Positions 45,544 through 56,668 of a stretch of 64,000 nt of DNA are shown one piece after another. The notes under the pieces are model-generated. The model did not search any database. It saw nothing but the letters and a program-made list of their open reading frames with translations, and was not told the DNA's origin. Positions within the stretch are counted from its first letter, which is position 1, and each line of letters opens with the position of its first letter. The stretch comes from Chromatocurvus sp964613795 (GTDB lineage Bacteria; Pseudomonadota; Gammaproteobacteria; Pseudomonadales; Halieaceae): the NCBI GenBank assembly GCA_964613795.1, contig CAZTJR010000017.1, positions 1-64,000 on the forward strand. The letters are read 5' to 3'. The position numbers and the translations under genes are program-made.

Positions 45544-45850
45544 TTAAAAATACCCCTTTTTTGAAAATCCATAGACAAACATCCCCTGGGAGCAGACCGC
45601 TATTAACACGATTCGCTCCTGCTGCTCATCCAGTTGAGCAACGTATCATACTTACAGATCTAACCAATTGCCAGATCACACTTTTCGGCAAACTGAAGAT
45701 AATGTTCACAATCTGGACGAATGTTCCGGCTTTTTACAAAGCAGCTCCGAAAATCCGGCATCCATATGCTTTCCTTACGAAGGATATACTCACGCATCGT
45801 GATAGACTTGCGTTCCTCACCTATCACCTCGTTTGAAGAAGTCATCGTCC
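45544..45850. other. Divergent intergenic region (307 nt)
   Basis: The largest AT-rich gap of the window, between the TonB receptor and the BCCT gene. It should hold both promoters. A TATACT box at 45785-45790 may serve the BCCT gene, but no -35 match lies at the right distance; I see no convincing operator, hairpin or small gene. Confidence 0.6.
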
Positions 45851-47821
45851 ATGAATACGCCCACTGAACGCCGTTTTTACGTCGACCATACGGTCTTCTG
45901 GCCCGCCACCGGGGCATTGATGCTACTGGTCATCATCGCCAGCGTCTGGCCGGAAAGCAGCCAGCAGGTCTTTCAATCCCTGCAGACGGCGATTGTCCAC
46001 TACGCCAGCTGGTACTACCTGCTGGTGGTCGCCATTATTCTGATCAGCGTTGCCGTGTTCAGCCTGTCCCGCGCCGGGGACATCAAGCTGGGCCCGGACC
46101 ACTCAGAGCCGTCGTACTCCTACCTGTCGTGGTTTGCCATGCTGTTCGCGGCGGGCATGGGGATCGGGCTGATGTTCTTCGGGGTGGCCGAGCCGGTGAT
46201 GCACTTCCTGACCCCCCCGCTCGGTGAGGGCGGCACGGTGGATGCTGCGGCCGAGGCCATGAAGCTCACGTTTTTCCACTGGGGTCTGCACGCCTGGGCC
46301 ATCTACGCCATTGTCGCCCTCATACTCGCCTACTTTGCCTTTCGCCACGGCCTGCCCCTGACCCTGCGGTCGGCGTTCTACCCACTCGTGGGCGAGCGAA
46401 TTTACGGCCCCTTCGGCGCCGCAATAGATGTCTTTGCCATTGTCTGCACCACCTGCGGCGTTGCCACGAGCCTGGGACTGGGCGTACTGCAGATCAACGG
46501 CGGCCTGAACTACCTGTTCGGTGTGGAGATCTCCGCGGGCGTCCAGGTCGCCCTGATCATCGGCACTATGTTGCTGGCAACGGTCTCCGTGGTGCTCGGC
46601 CTCGACGCCGGCATCAAGCGCCTGTCAGAGCTGAATATCGGCCTGTCGATGATCCTGCTGTTCGGCGTTCTGCTGGCCGGCCCCACCGTGGTTATTCTCC
46701 AGGGCACAGTGGAGAATTTCGGTACCTACATCGGCGACCTGGTCACCAATACCTTCAATCTTTACGCCTACGATCCGACCGACTGGCTGGGTGGCTGGAC
46801 CATTTTCTACTGGGGCTGGTGGCTGAGCTGGTCGCCCTTTGTGGGGCTGTTCATTGCCCGCATCTCCCGCGGGCGCACCATCCGCGAGTTTGTTCTGGGC
46901 GCCATGCTGGTTCCCTGCGGCTTCACGCTGCTGTGGATGGGGGTGTTCGGCAACAGCGCCATTGAGCTGATACTTCACGGTGACGCGACGGAGCTCGCGG
47001 CTGCGGTGCAGGAAAACCAGTCTGTGGCGCTGTTCAGCTTTCTCGAGTATCTGCCGATGAGCACCATCCTGTCGGGCATCTCGCTCCTGATGGTCGTGGT
47101 ATTTTTCGTGACCTCCGCCGACAGCGGCGCGATGGTGCTGAACATGCTCTGCGCGAACGGTCGTGATGACACGCCAGCACCGCAGCGCATGTTCTGGACT
47201 GCGCTGATCGCGCTGATCGCCATTGCCCTCCTGCTGGCGGGGGGGCTGTCCTCGCTGCAGACGGCGGCTATTGCCAGCGCCCTGCCCTTCTCCTTTGCCC
47301 TGCTCGGTGCAATCTGGGGTTTCAGCAGTGCCCTGCGCCAGGACGTCGCCAAGCGCACCACGCAGACCGTAACGCCCTACGTGAATCTGCCCGGCGACTG
47401 GCGCCAGCAGCTGTCGACACTGCTGCACTACCCGGGACAGGCTACGGTGATGCGCTTTATGGAGACGACCGTGGCCAACGCCATGCGGGATTTTGCCGCA
47501 GAACTCGCTGCCCACGATGTGCAGGCCCGCGTTGTCGATGAACTCAGGGAAAACGGGTCCCTGCACATCGATGCACTGCACGGCGAGGAAATTGACTTCG
47601 TCTATCGCGTGCGCTGCCGGCCACATCCCATGCCCTCAGCCGGAATAGCAGCAGAATCCATTGAGGAGCTCGGTGACGAGGACCTGTTCTACCGCGCCGA
47701 AGTCCACCTCAAGGAAGGCGGCCAGGACTACTGTGTAATGGGCTGGACTGCCGAACAGATCAATCACGACATTCTGTCCCAGTACCAGACACATCTGCAG
47801 TTTCTGCATTCCCTGCGCTAA
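45851..47821 (+). CDS. BCCT-family betaine/choline/carnitine transporter
   Basis: A 656-aa inner-membrane transporter with about 12 transmembrane segments and a C-terminal cytoplasmic extension of about 130 residues. The BCCT signature is present near residue 318 as FYWGWWLSWSPFVGLFIARI, and the glycine stretch GMGIGLMFFGVAEPVMHF near the N-terminus is typical. Substrates in the family include choline, betaine and ectoine; BetT-type members have such a long C-terminal tail, which senses osmolarity. ATG 45851 is preferred over TTG 45833, because the segment MNTPTERRFYVDHTVFWP begins there. Confidence 0.9.
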   Translation: MNTPTERRFYVDHTVFWPATGALMLLVIIASVWPESSQQVFQSLQTAIVHYASWYYLLVVAIILISVAVFSLSRAGDIKLGPDHSEPSYSYLSWFAMLFAAGMGIGLMFFGVAEPVMHFLTPPLGEGGTVDAAAEAMKLTFFHWGLHAWAIYAIVALILAYFAFRHGLPLTLRSAFYPLVGERIYGPFGAAIDVFAIVCTTCGVATSLGLGVLQINGGLNYLFGVEISAGVQVALIIGTMLLATVSVVLGLDAGIKRLSELNIGLSMILLFGVLLAGPTVVILQGTVENFGTYIGDLVTNTFNLYAYDPTDWLGGWTIFYWGWWLSWSPFVGLFIARISRGRTIREFVLGAMLVPCGFTLLWMGVFGNSAIELILHGDATELAAAVQENQSVALFSFLEYLPMSTILSGISLLMVVVFFVTSADSGAMVLNMLCANGRDDTPAPQRMFWTALIALIAIALLLAGGLSSLQTAAIASALPFSFALLGAIWGFSSALRQDVAKRTTQTVTPYVNLPGDWRQQLSTLLHYPGQATVMRFMETTVANAMRDFAAELAAHDVQARVVDELRENGSLHIDALHGEEIDFVYRVRCRPHPMPSAGIAAESIEELGDEDLFYRAEVHLKEGGQDYCVMGWTAEQINHDILSQYQTHLQFLHSLR

Positions 47822-47839
47822 ACCCCGCGACGCACGGAT

Positions 47840-47862
47840 CCGGGCTAAAATAGCCGGGTTTT
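47840..47862 (+). terminator. Intrinsic terminator after the BCCT gene
   Basis: CCGGGCTA (47840-47847), loop AAA, and TAGCCGGG (47851-47858) form an 8-bp stem with one G-G mismatch, followed by TTTT (47859-47862). It sits 18 nt after the BCCT stop. The TAAAAT at 47846-47851 could also act as a -10 for the next gene. Confidence 0.5.
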
Positions 47863-47884
47863 CATCGATCACGGGACGTCAGGC

Positions 47885-49234
47885 ATGCCAGAGCAGAACA
47901 TCACGGCAGGACTCGAGCGAGATATCTTCGGGCGCTTCTATGCGCTTGTTGCGGAGGAGGAGGACGCGCGGGTCTGCAGGGATATTCCGGACGCTGCCTG
48001 CAGCGAGCAACCCGCGGCTTTTACGCTGCAGCTGCTGGCGCAAATTCTGACCAAGACAGGCGACGCCCTCACCAGCAGCCGCATCGTCCTGGCCTGGATT
48101 CTCGCCTCGCTGGCGGCACCCGCGATCTACCTCTCCCTGCTGGTACCGATCCGTGAATCACTGTCGCTGCTGCCGCAGCTGTTTGTCGCCGAGCGCGTGC
48201 GCCAGCACGCCCTGCGCAAAGGCCTGTGGGTCGCCGGGAGTGCAACGCAGGCGCTGTGCCTCCTGGCCATGGTGCCGGCAGTCCTCTGGCTGCGGGGGCA
48301 CGCACTCGGCCTTGCCGTGATCGGCCTGCTGGCCATGTTCAGCCTGGCCAGAGGGGTGTGCTCGGTGGCCGCCAAGGACGTGCTCGGCAAGACGGTCTCC
48401 AAGAGCCGCCGCGGGCGCCTGAGCGGCCTGGCCGGATCTGTCGCCGGCCTGGTGACGCTGGCGGTGGCTGCCGGGCTGATGCTTTACGGGAGCCTTGATA
48501 CGCAGCGCGAGGCGGGAGATACAATGCTGTTCGTTGTTCTGCTGACGGCCTCGGCCCTTGCCTGGATTCTCGCCGCCGCACTGTATGCGCGTATACCGGA
48601 AGTCCCGGGTGCCACCAGCGGTGGCGGCAATGCCATTAACGAGGCGCTGCGGAGCCTTGCCCTGTTGCACTCGGATACGGCTTTTCGTCATTTTGTCATC
48701 GCGCGCATTCTGCTGATCTCCACCGCATTCGCCATTCCCTACCTGGTGCTGATCCTGCGCGCCAACGGCGACGGCGACAGCTACGAGCTCGGCGCCCTGC
48801 TCCTCGCCGAGGGCCTCGCTGCTCTGCTCTCGGCCCCTTTCTGGGGCTACTGGTCAGACAGCGCCTCGCACCGGGTAATGGCGACAGGGGCAGCAATTTC
48901 CGTATTGACGCTGGCTGGCACACTGTTTCTGCAGGACTACGCGCCCGCACTGCTGAGCAGCGCCCTGATCGGCGGGCTATTGATTTTTCTGTGCGCCGTG
49001 GCCCACCAGGGCGCACGTATCGGACGCAAGACCTACCTGGTCGACATGGCGGACAGCGGCAACCGCGCGAGCTATACCGCCGTCAGCAATACGGTGGTCG
49101 GGGTGTTTCTGTTCAGCGGCGCCGGGCTCGGCGTTGTGGACGCGACCTTCGGCACCAGCAGCGTACTCTGGCTGCTGATTGCTGCAGGCACACTGGGGAT
49201 TCTGCGCAGCGCCAGCCTGCCGCGGGTTGACTGA
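47885..49234 (+). CDS. MFS transporter
   Basis: A 449-aa membrane protein with about 12 hydrophobic segments in two halves, joined near residue 230. Motifs such as RHALRKGLWVAGSATQALCL (loop 2-3 type) and KSRRGRLSGLAGSVAGLV suggest the major facilitator superfamily, but there is no close functional group I can name. A cytoplasmic N-terminus of about 60 residues precedes helix 1. ATG 47885. It converges with the glycosyltransferase gene, the stop codons being adjacent (49234/49235). Confidence 0.75.
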   Translation: MPEQNITAGLERDIFGRFYALVAEEEDARVCRDIPDAACSEQPAAFTLQLLAQILTKTGDALTSSRIVLAWILASLAAPAIYLSLLVPIRESLSLLPQLFVAERVRQHALRKGLWVAGSATQALCLLAMVPAVLWLRGHALGLAVIGLLAMFSLARGVCSVAAKDVLGKTVSKSRRGRLSGLAGSVAGLVTLAVAAGLMLYGSLDTQREAGDTMLFVVLLTASALAWILAAALYARIPEVPGATSGGGNAINEALRSLALLHSDTAFRHFVIARILLISTAFAIPYLVLILRANGDGDSYELGALLLAEGLAALLSAPFWGYWSDSASHRVMATGAAISVLTLAGTLFLQDYAPALLSSALIGGLLIFLCAVAHQGARIGRKTYLVDMADSGNRASYTAVSNTVVGVFLFSGAGLGVVDATFGTSSVLWLLIAAGTLGILRSASLPRVD

Positions 49235-50338
49235 TCAGGCCGCCCAGCCAGCACCGGACGGTGCGCCCCGCTGCGCGGGGCGCACGCGCAGAGGTACAGC
49301 ACAATCCGGCGTCACGCCGCGCCACAGGTCATCACCCAGGCGCGCCAGCGATTCGTTCGCGTAATCCCCGGCCAGCAGCCAGTCCGCCAGCGACGAAGCG
49401 ACATCCGGATAACGCACTCTCGGCGCAAAGGCATTGGACGCGAGCCAGGTTTCAACGACCTCATGACTCAATCGCGGCATGCAGGTCGCCAGCCGCAACT
49501 CCGCGAGCGCCAGGGCATTGGACGCCTGCTCCATCTGCCGCAGCTGGGGTTTGACCAGCAGCCGCTTGCCAAGCGCAAGACACTCGCTGGCGAGTTCGAA
49601 ACCGGCCCCGCAGATAACCCCCTCGCAGTCTCTCAGATCCGCCTGAAAACCGCTCAGCGAGGTCGGCCGCAAATGCAGATTACCGCGGTCTTCCGCTTTC
49701 AGTCCCGGCGCATAAAGATGAAAATCGAAGGCCGGGAAGTGTTTCAGCAAGGACTGCACCGTTGCAATGTCCTCAAACGGCAGGTAGACGAGGATCTTGC
49801 CGGCCCGACGTACACCCTCCTGCACCGACAGGTGAATCAGCGGCGGCAGAATCAGTGGCGAATAGCGCGCCCAGTGCAGACCTATACGTACCTGTCCCGG
49901 GGCAAACCAGCGCATCACCAGCTCACTCGCCAGATTCGTGTCGGCCACCGGTACGGCGTAATCGAAGGCCGGCTGATGACCAAAGCTGATCACGGGCTTG
50001 CCGCGCAGACGCCCCGCCCAGGCGGTAATCGGCTCGAAATCCGTGAGAATGACATCGTAATGCGCGACATCCAGCGCCCGGACATCCTGCAGGAAACGGA
50101 GATAGTGGTTTGACAGCAGCGTCTTGCGATAGCGGACGCATCCCGCCTCGCTGACAAAGCTTAAGCCTCTGTGCACCCGGTAGTCATGAAAGTCCTGCAT
50201 GGCGAAGAGCTGCGAGGGCTCACGGCCGCTGAACAGATAGTGCACGTCAGCGCCACGCGCCGCAAATGCCGTCGCCATGGCCCGAGCCCGACTCAGGTGG
50301 CCATTGCCGGTAGCCTGCACGCCGTAGAGTATACGCAT
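49235..50338 (-). CDS. Glycosyltransferase, MJ1255/VC2487 family
   Basis: A 367-aa GT-B-like protein. The N-terminus MRILYGVQATGNGHLSRARA (nucleotide-sugar fold, G-x-G-N-G-H) matches the MJ1255/VC2487 family of predicted glycosyltransferases, related to MurG/UGT; the donor-site region is GVICGAGFELASECLALGKR (about 250-270). Acceptor and donor are unknown. The in-frame GTG at 50368 would extend it by 10 residues, but ATG 50338 gives the family N-terminus. It lies 37 nt from the PAP2 phosphatase on the same strand; a link via lipid-linked sugars is inferred. Confidence 0.8.
   Translation of the reverse strand: MRILYGVQATGNGHLSRARAMATAFAARGADVHYLFSGREPSQLFAMQDFHDYRVHRGLSFVSEAGCVRYRKTLLSNHYLRFLQDVRALDVAHYDVILTDFEPITAWAGRLRGKPVISFGHQPAFDYAVPVADTNLASELVMRWFAPGQVRIGLHWARYSPLILPPLIHLSVQEGVRRAGKILVYLPFEDIATVQSLLKHFPAFDFHLYAPGLKAEDRGNLHLRPTSLSGFQADLRDCEGVICGAGFELASECLALGKRLLVKPQLRQMEQASNALALAELRLATCMPRLSHEVVETWLASNAFAPRVRYPDVASSLADWLLAGDYANESLARLGDDLWRGVTPDCAVPLRVRPAQRGAPSGAGWAA
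49261..49285. terminator. Strong hairpin at the MFS/glycosyltransferase convergence
   Basis: GTGCGCCCCG (49261-49270), loop CTGCG, and CGGGGCGCAC (49276-49285) form a perfect 10-bp GC stem 27 nt past the MFS stop. It lies inside the end of the opposing glycosyltransferase frame. With no T-run it is a possible terminator or RNA-stability element only. Confidence 0.4.
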
Positions 50339-50375
50339 CAGGCGCCCCACCAGCGGCGCACCCGGCACCGTCCTG

Positions 50376-50891
50376 TCACAGCAGGTAACCGGCAGTGAAC
50401 AGGCACAGAGACGTTCCCAGGGCCGCGCCCAGGACGGTATCGCTGGGAAAGTGCACGCCGAGACTCACACGCGACATACCCACGGCAGCAGACCACAGGT
50501 AGAAGGGGGCCGCTGCGACGCCATAGTGCACCACCAGCAGCGTGACAAACAGGAAGGCACCCGATGTGTGCCCCGAGGGCATGCTGAACTGGTCCGCGGC
50601 GATGATCCGGCTGTGGAAGCCCGGCAGTAGCTCGGCGGGACGACGGCGGCGGACACTGTTCTTGAGCACCCAGTACACCACCCGCTCAAGGCTGAACGTG
50701 ATCGCGGCGTGCTGCAGCAGTAGCACGCCAGGCGCGGTAACGCCCGCCAAAAGAAGCGGCAGCGCGATGTACAGATAGCCATCCGCGCTGCGCGACAGAA
50801 CCCGGCTGTGGCGCAGAATCCACAGCGTGGATCCGCGGGTAGCCAGCAGCCACTGTCGGTCGATTGACGCTATACCATTTAATGCTCGCAT
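50376..50891 (-). CDS. PAP2-family phosphatase
   Basis: A 171-aa membrane phosphatase with the three PAP2 motifs: KNSVRRRRP (77-85), SMPSGHTS (103-110, catalytic His) and SRVSLGVHFPSD (140-151). About five transmembrane helices. The family dephosphorylates lipids such as undecaprenyl pyrophosphate or phosphatidic acid. It lies upstream of the glycosyltransferase on the same strand, so undecaprenyl-phosphate recycling is a reasonable guess. The start ATG 50891 is divergent from the amidase. Confidence 0.9.
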   Translation of the reverse strand: MRALNGIASIDRQWLLATRGSTLWILRHSRVLSRSADGYLYIALPLLLAGVTAPGVLLLQHAAITFSLERVVYWVLKNSVRRRRPAELLPGFHSRIIAADQFSMPSGHTSGAFLFVTLLVVHYGVAAAPFYLWSAAVGMSRVSLGVHFPSDTVLGAALGTSLCLFTAGYLL

Positions 50892-51078
50892 GCGGTCAGA
50901 CTAGGCAGAGCGGATGACAGCAACATGACCGAAAGCCATCGCTGCGTGAATTTTTCATGACAGCTGACCGACCGGACGCCGCGCCTGATCACTTGCCGTG
51001 AGCAGACCTGCAGAGGATTCCGGCGTGGCTTTGCAGTATCATCGCAGACGCAGCCACGCAGTCAGAGGACAGCCAACC

Positions 51079-52539
51079 ATGAGCCTTCTTTACCGCAGCG
51101 CATTCGGCATTGCCGAAGACATCAAGGCACGACAGATTTCCGCCGTCGACGTCCTGACCTTTTTTCTCGACCGCATTGATACCTTCAATGCCGAACTCAA
51201 TGCTGTAGTCGCCATGGACACCGACGCCGCCCTGACTCGCGCCCGGGCGGCCGATGAGGCGGCAGATCGCGGCGAGGACTGGGGCCCGCTGCATGGGGTA
51301 CCGCTCACCATCAAGGACGCCTATTGCACGGCCGGCCTGGTGACCGTGGGCGGCATACCTGCCCGCGCCGAGCACATACCCAGGCGCAATGCCGCCGCTG
51401 TCCAGCGGTATATCAATGCCGGCGCCATCGTGTTCGGCAAGACCAACGTGCCGTTCATGAGCGCCGATCTGCAGGTGTTCAACGACGTCTACGGCGTCAC
51501 CAACAATCCCTGGCGCCGGGATCGCACCTGCGGCGGCTCATCCGGCGGATCCGCTGCTGCGCTTGCGGCGGGATTGACGCCGCTGGAGCTGGGTTCGGAT
51601 ATTGGCGGCTCCATCCGCACGCCCTGCCATTTCAATGGCGTTTTCGGTCACAAACCAACCTATGGTCTGGTCAGCCTGCAGGGACACCTGCCGCCGGGAG
51701 AGGACGTGCTGTCTGAACCCGACCTCTCGGTCGCTGGACCACTGGCGACCTGCGTGGACGACCTTGAAAAAGCCCTGGATGTACTGATTGGTCCTGCGCC
51801 CGGCGTGGCGGCGGAACATCCCTTCAATCTGCCGGCGGCGGGCTTCGATGCCGTGGACCAGCTGCGCGTCGCAGTATGGTCCAACGACAGCTTCTGCCCC
51901 GTGGACCCGGTCATTGCGGAACACGTGGAGGCGGCGGCAGACTGTCTCGAGGGCCTCGGTGCCAGCGTGGATCGCCGTGCCAGACCGGACATCGATCCCG
52001 AAGCCAACCACCACAACTACACTCAGCTCATGCTGTCGGTCCTGGGTGCCGACATGCCGGAGAGCGTGCGCCGCATGGCTGAGAGCAGGGTGGCAGAGGC
52101 GGACCCTGACGACATGAGCGAGCCGCTGCTGCAAATGCGCGGTATTGCCCTGTCGCACCGCGACTGGCTGCGACAGAATGAGATTCGCATGCGCACCCGC
52201 CGGGCATGGGCGTCGTTTTTTACGCACTACGACGTTCTGCTGTGCCCTTGTGCGCATGTCCCTGCGTTCCCGCACGATCACGCGGAAGACATGCAGTCCC
52301 GTCTGCTGCACGTCGACGGCGTCGCGCGGCCCTACACGGAAATCCTGCGCTGGGCCGGCCTGACGCTGAACGCCCTGCTGCCTGCCACCGCAGTCCCGCT
52401 GGGCACGACCCGGGACGGCCTGCCGGTCGGCTGCCAGATTGCCGCGGCACACATGGGGGATCGCACCAGCCTTGCGGTAGCTCGCCTGCTGGAAACCCAT
52501 CACCGCTCTTTCGTTCCGCCCCCCGGCTACAGCCACTGA
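51079..52539 (+). CDS. Amidase (amidase signature family)
   Basis: A 486-aa Ser-cisSer-Lys hydrolase: Lys79 in GVPLTIKDAY, the cis-Ser in CGGSSGGSAAALAAGL (about 155), and nucleophile Ser178 in GSDIGGSIRTPCHFNG. These cleave amides or act as fatty amide or aryl amidases; substrate unknown. No GatB/GatC neighbours, so it is not a tRNA amidotransferase subunit. ATG 51079 has GAGGA upstream and starts MSLLYRSAFGIAEDIKARQI; the longer frame from 50998 lacks support. It ends 17 nt before the XRE regulator. Confidence 0.9.
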   Translation: MSLLYRSAFGIAEDIKARQISAVDVLTFFLDRIDTFNAELNAVVAMDTDAALTRARAADEAADRGEDWGPLHGVPLTIKDAYCTAGLVTVGGIPARAEHIPRRNAAAVQRYINAGAIVFGKTNVPFMSADLQVFNDVYGVTNNPWRRDRTCGGSSGGSAAALAAGLTPLELGSDIGGSIRTPCHFNGVFGHKPTYGLVSLQGHLPPGEDVLSEPDLSVAGPLATCVDDLEKALDVLIGPAPGVAAEHPFNLPAAGFDAVDQLRVAVWSNDSFCPVDPVIAEHVEAAADCLEGLGASVDRRARPDIDPEANHHNYTQLMLSVLGADMPESVRRMAESRVAEADPDDMSEPLLQMRGIALSHRDWLRQNEIRMRTRRAWASFFTHYDVLLCPCAHVPAFPHDHAEDMQSRLLHVDGVARPYTEILRWAGLTLNALLPATAVPLGTTRDGLPVGCQIAAAHMGDRTSLAVARLLETHHRSFVPPPGYSH

Positions 52540-52556
52540 CACAACGAGACGCCCGA

Positions 52557-53204
52557 ATGCCCGACAGCCATGACCTGCCAGAAGACAAACGTCCGGATTT
52601 TGCAGCGGAAACCGCGCTGCGCCGCGGCGCGCCCCAGCCCGGCGGCACGGACCCGGCCAGTGAATTCCTTTGTCAGCGGGTCACCGAACTTCGTCAGCAG
52701 CACCGCTTCACGCTGGAGCAGCTCGCTGCAGCCTCCGGCGTCAGTCGCTCCATGCTCAGCCAGATCGAACGCGGCCGCGCCAACCCCACGCTGGCGGTGA
52801 CCTACCGCATCGCGCAGGCCTTTGGCATCAGTATCGGTGAACTGGTGGATGATCCCAGCGCCAGTACCGGCATCGAAGTGGTCTACGGCAACGATCCTGC
52901 CACTCTGTTTCGCGCCGACCACGAATGCCAGATACGCACGCTGTCGCCGCTGCATCAGGAAAAGTCCGTGGAGTTCTACGAGATCCGGCTGCAGCCGCGG
53001 GCGCGGCTGGCCAGCAGTGCACACTACGATGGCACGCGGGAACTGTTCACGGTTGCGGAAGGATGCGCACGCATTCTGAGTGGCGGCACCAGCTGCGACC
53101 TGGGCAATGGTGATACCGCGCAGTACCGGGCAGACGTGGACCACTGCATCACCAACGCCGGGGATGATGCGCTGCGAGGCTACCTGGTGGTCACCTACAA
53201 ATAG
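52557..53204 (+). CDS. XRE-family regulator with cupin sensor domain
   Basis: A 215-aa regulator. An N-terminal helix-turn-helix (TLEQLAAASGVSRSMLSQIE, about 55-75) is followed by a cupin fold (VEFYEIRLQPRARLAS to the C-terminus). Such MocR/SutR-like XRE-cupin proteins bind small ligands and control amino acid or polyamine genes; here the amidase 17 nt upstream is the likely co-transcribed partner. ATG 52557 begins after the amidase stop; the longer frame from 52206 is a shadow of the amidase. Confidence 0.85.
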   Translation: MPDSHDLPEDKRPDFAAETALRRGAPQPGGTDPASEFLCQRVTELRQQHRFTLEQLAAASGVSRSMLSQIERGRANPTLAVTYRIAQAFGISIGELVDDPSASTGIEVVYGNDPATLFRADHECQIRTLSPLHQEKSVEFYEIRLQPRARLASSAHYDGTRELFTVAEGCARILSGGTSCDLGNGDTAQYRADVDHCITNAGDDALRGYLVVTYK

Positions 53205-53237
53205 CGTTCCCCAGGCCTCGCGGCAACGGCGCGCCGC

Positions 53238-54299
53238 TCAGGCGTGCGCACTGTCCCGGCGCAGCAGCGTGTGCGCCAGAAAAATTACGCTGCTCAGTAG
53301 CAGCACCGCGCCACCCTGGTGCGCGGCTGCCAATGGCACCGGCACGTGCAGCAGGAGGGTGCTGATCCCCAGCACAAGCTGGAGCGTGAGCGCCGCCACT
53401 ACGCCCAGCGCTGCCCAGCGGATGCGCGGCTGAGTTTCACGCCGCAGTACAACCACCGCAAACCCCACCAGCAGCAGTGCCAGCAGATAAGCGAACAGGC
53501 GGTGATTGAACTGTATCGTGGTGACGTCCTCAAAGGCCGCCAGCCACGCCGGCTCCGTGGCGTACAGTCCCTCGGGCACAAAGGTGGGGCCCATCTTCGG
53601 CCAGGTGCTGTAGGCAAACCCGGCGTCGGTGCCGGCAACAAGGGCACCCGACAGGATCATGAGGTACACCAGCGCGACCAACGCTACCGCCCCGGCACCC
53701 AGCCCGGAGCGGTGATCGTTGCTCGGTGCCGGCCCCTGCGGATGACGCCACAGGTCCAGAATTACCCACAGCATGAAGGCGTAAATCGCCACCGCCAGGC
53801 CGAGGTGCGCGGCGAGCCGATACTGGCTGACGCTGGGCCGATCGACCAGGCCACTCTGTACCATATACCAGCCGAGAAGCCCCTGGCAGCCACCCAGCAC
53901 AAACAGCAACAACAGTCGCGGCAACATGCCGGGCCGTATCATGCCGCGCAGCGCGAATACCAGCAGCGGCACAAAAAACAGCACGCCGATGAGCCGGCCG
54001 AGTACCCGATGCAGGTACTCGTACATGAAAATCACCTTGAAACCATCCAGAGACATACCGCGGTTTATCTGCTGGTACTCCGGAAACTGACGGTACTTGT
54101 CGAACACCGCCTGCCATTCGGCCTCAGAGAGGGGTGGGATGATGCCCATCAGCGGTCGCCACTCGACCATGGACAGGCCCGAGCCGGTGAGTCGGGTGAC
54201 ACCGCCGAGCAGAATCATACCGAAAATCACGCAGGCGCAGGCGATAAGCCAGAAAGCAATACTGCGGTCGTGCTGTGGCAGGTAATGGCGTGAGGTCAT
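53238..54299 (-). CDS. ctaA: Heme A synthase (COX15/CtaA)
   Basis: Oxidises heme O to heme A for aa3-type cytochrome oxidases. A 353-aa membrane protein with eight transmembrane segments and the conserved haem-binding His residues in EYLHRVLGRLIGVLFFVP, RLAAHLGLAVAIYAFML, IQFNHRLFAYLLALLL and AAAHQGGAVLLLS. The N-terminal GVTRLTGSGLSMVEWRPLMG is a family hallmark. It implies aerobic respiration with an aa3-type oxidase encoded elsewhere. It lies 100 nt after the acetoacetyl-CoA synthetase gene on the same strand. Confidence 0.95.
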   Translation of the reverse strand: MTSRHYLPQHDRSIAFWLIACACVIFGMILLGGVTRLTGSGLSMVEWRPLMGIIPPLSEAEWQAVFDKYRQFPEYQQINRGMSLDGFKVIFMYEYLHRVLGRLIGVLFFVPLLVFALRGMIRPGMLPRLLLLFVLGGCQGLLGWYMVQSGLVDRPSVSQYRLAAHLGLAVAIYAFMLWVILDLWRHPQGPAPSNDHRSGLGAGAVALVALVYLMILSGALVAGTDAGFAYSTWPKMGPTFVPEGLYATEPAWLAAFEDVTTIQFNHRLFAYLLALLLVGFAVVVLRRETQPRIRWAALGVVAALTLQLVLGISTLLLHVPVPLAAAHQGGAVLLLSSVIFLAHTLLRRDSAHA

Positions 54300-54399
54300 G
54301 GGCTCCCGTTAAATCCGGCAATGACAGGCGCGCAATGATAGCCGATTTGACCGCAAAACCGGAGCTGCCCGAGCGATAATAGACAGGCCGCGTAAGCGT

Positions 54400-56352
<1,953 letters not shown>

Positions 56353-56456
56353 GAGCTCTCCCTTAAAAGGCGCCGAAGCTTCGCACACCCCAGTCAACAC
56401 TGCCAACCCGCTGGGGTCAGGTCCGAGCGCTCCCCCATCACGGACCACCGCAGTCA
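56353..56456. other. Intergenic start of the AACS/uup gap with GGGTCAGGTCCG copy
   Basis: The 316-nt gap between acetoacetyl-CoA synthetase and uup holds no gene. At 56414-56425 it has the same 12-mer GGGTCAGGTCCG seen at 7428-7439, then leads into the palindromic element. The remainder is plain. Confidence 0.45.
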
Positions 56457-56571
56457 GGCCGGTCGCCGGGTTGCGGATTTTCGAGACCGTCGGCGGCCAG
56501 GACGGCCGCCGCCGAGCCGCCACGGATGGCTGCATGGCGTGTCTCGAAAATCCGCAACCCGGCGACCGGCC
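56457..56571. repeat. Palindromic repeat element, 31-bp perfect arms
   Basis: Arms 56457-56487 and 56541-56571 are perfect 31-nt inverted copies around a 53-nt interior. Inside is a second stem, CGGCGGCC (56491-56498) with GGCCGCCG (56504-56511). A 25-nt core (56514-56538) matches 63188-63212 in the other palindromic element at 19 of 25 positions. There are no coding genes. It looks like a REP/REPIN- or MITE-like dispersed element; which transposase, if any, moves it is unknown. Confidence 0.7.
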
Positions 56572-56668
56572 GACCTACGAAGTCCCCAAAACCCCACTCG
56601 GCCCGACCCCTCCAGGTAGGTTATGATGCCCGCCTTCTCAATCAAGGGCAAAACGCCGACGAGGAACT

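Noticed and set aside
51538..52542. 334-codon frame antisense to the amidase
   Set aside because: No motif, while the amidase frame has all three catalytic residues.
56353..56535. N-terminal extension of acetoacetyl-CoA synthetase to 56535
   Set aside because: It would translate the palindromic element; ATG 56352 has a good ribosome site and the family N-terminus.
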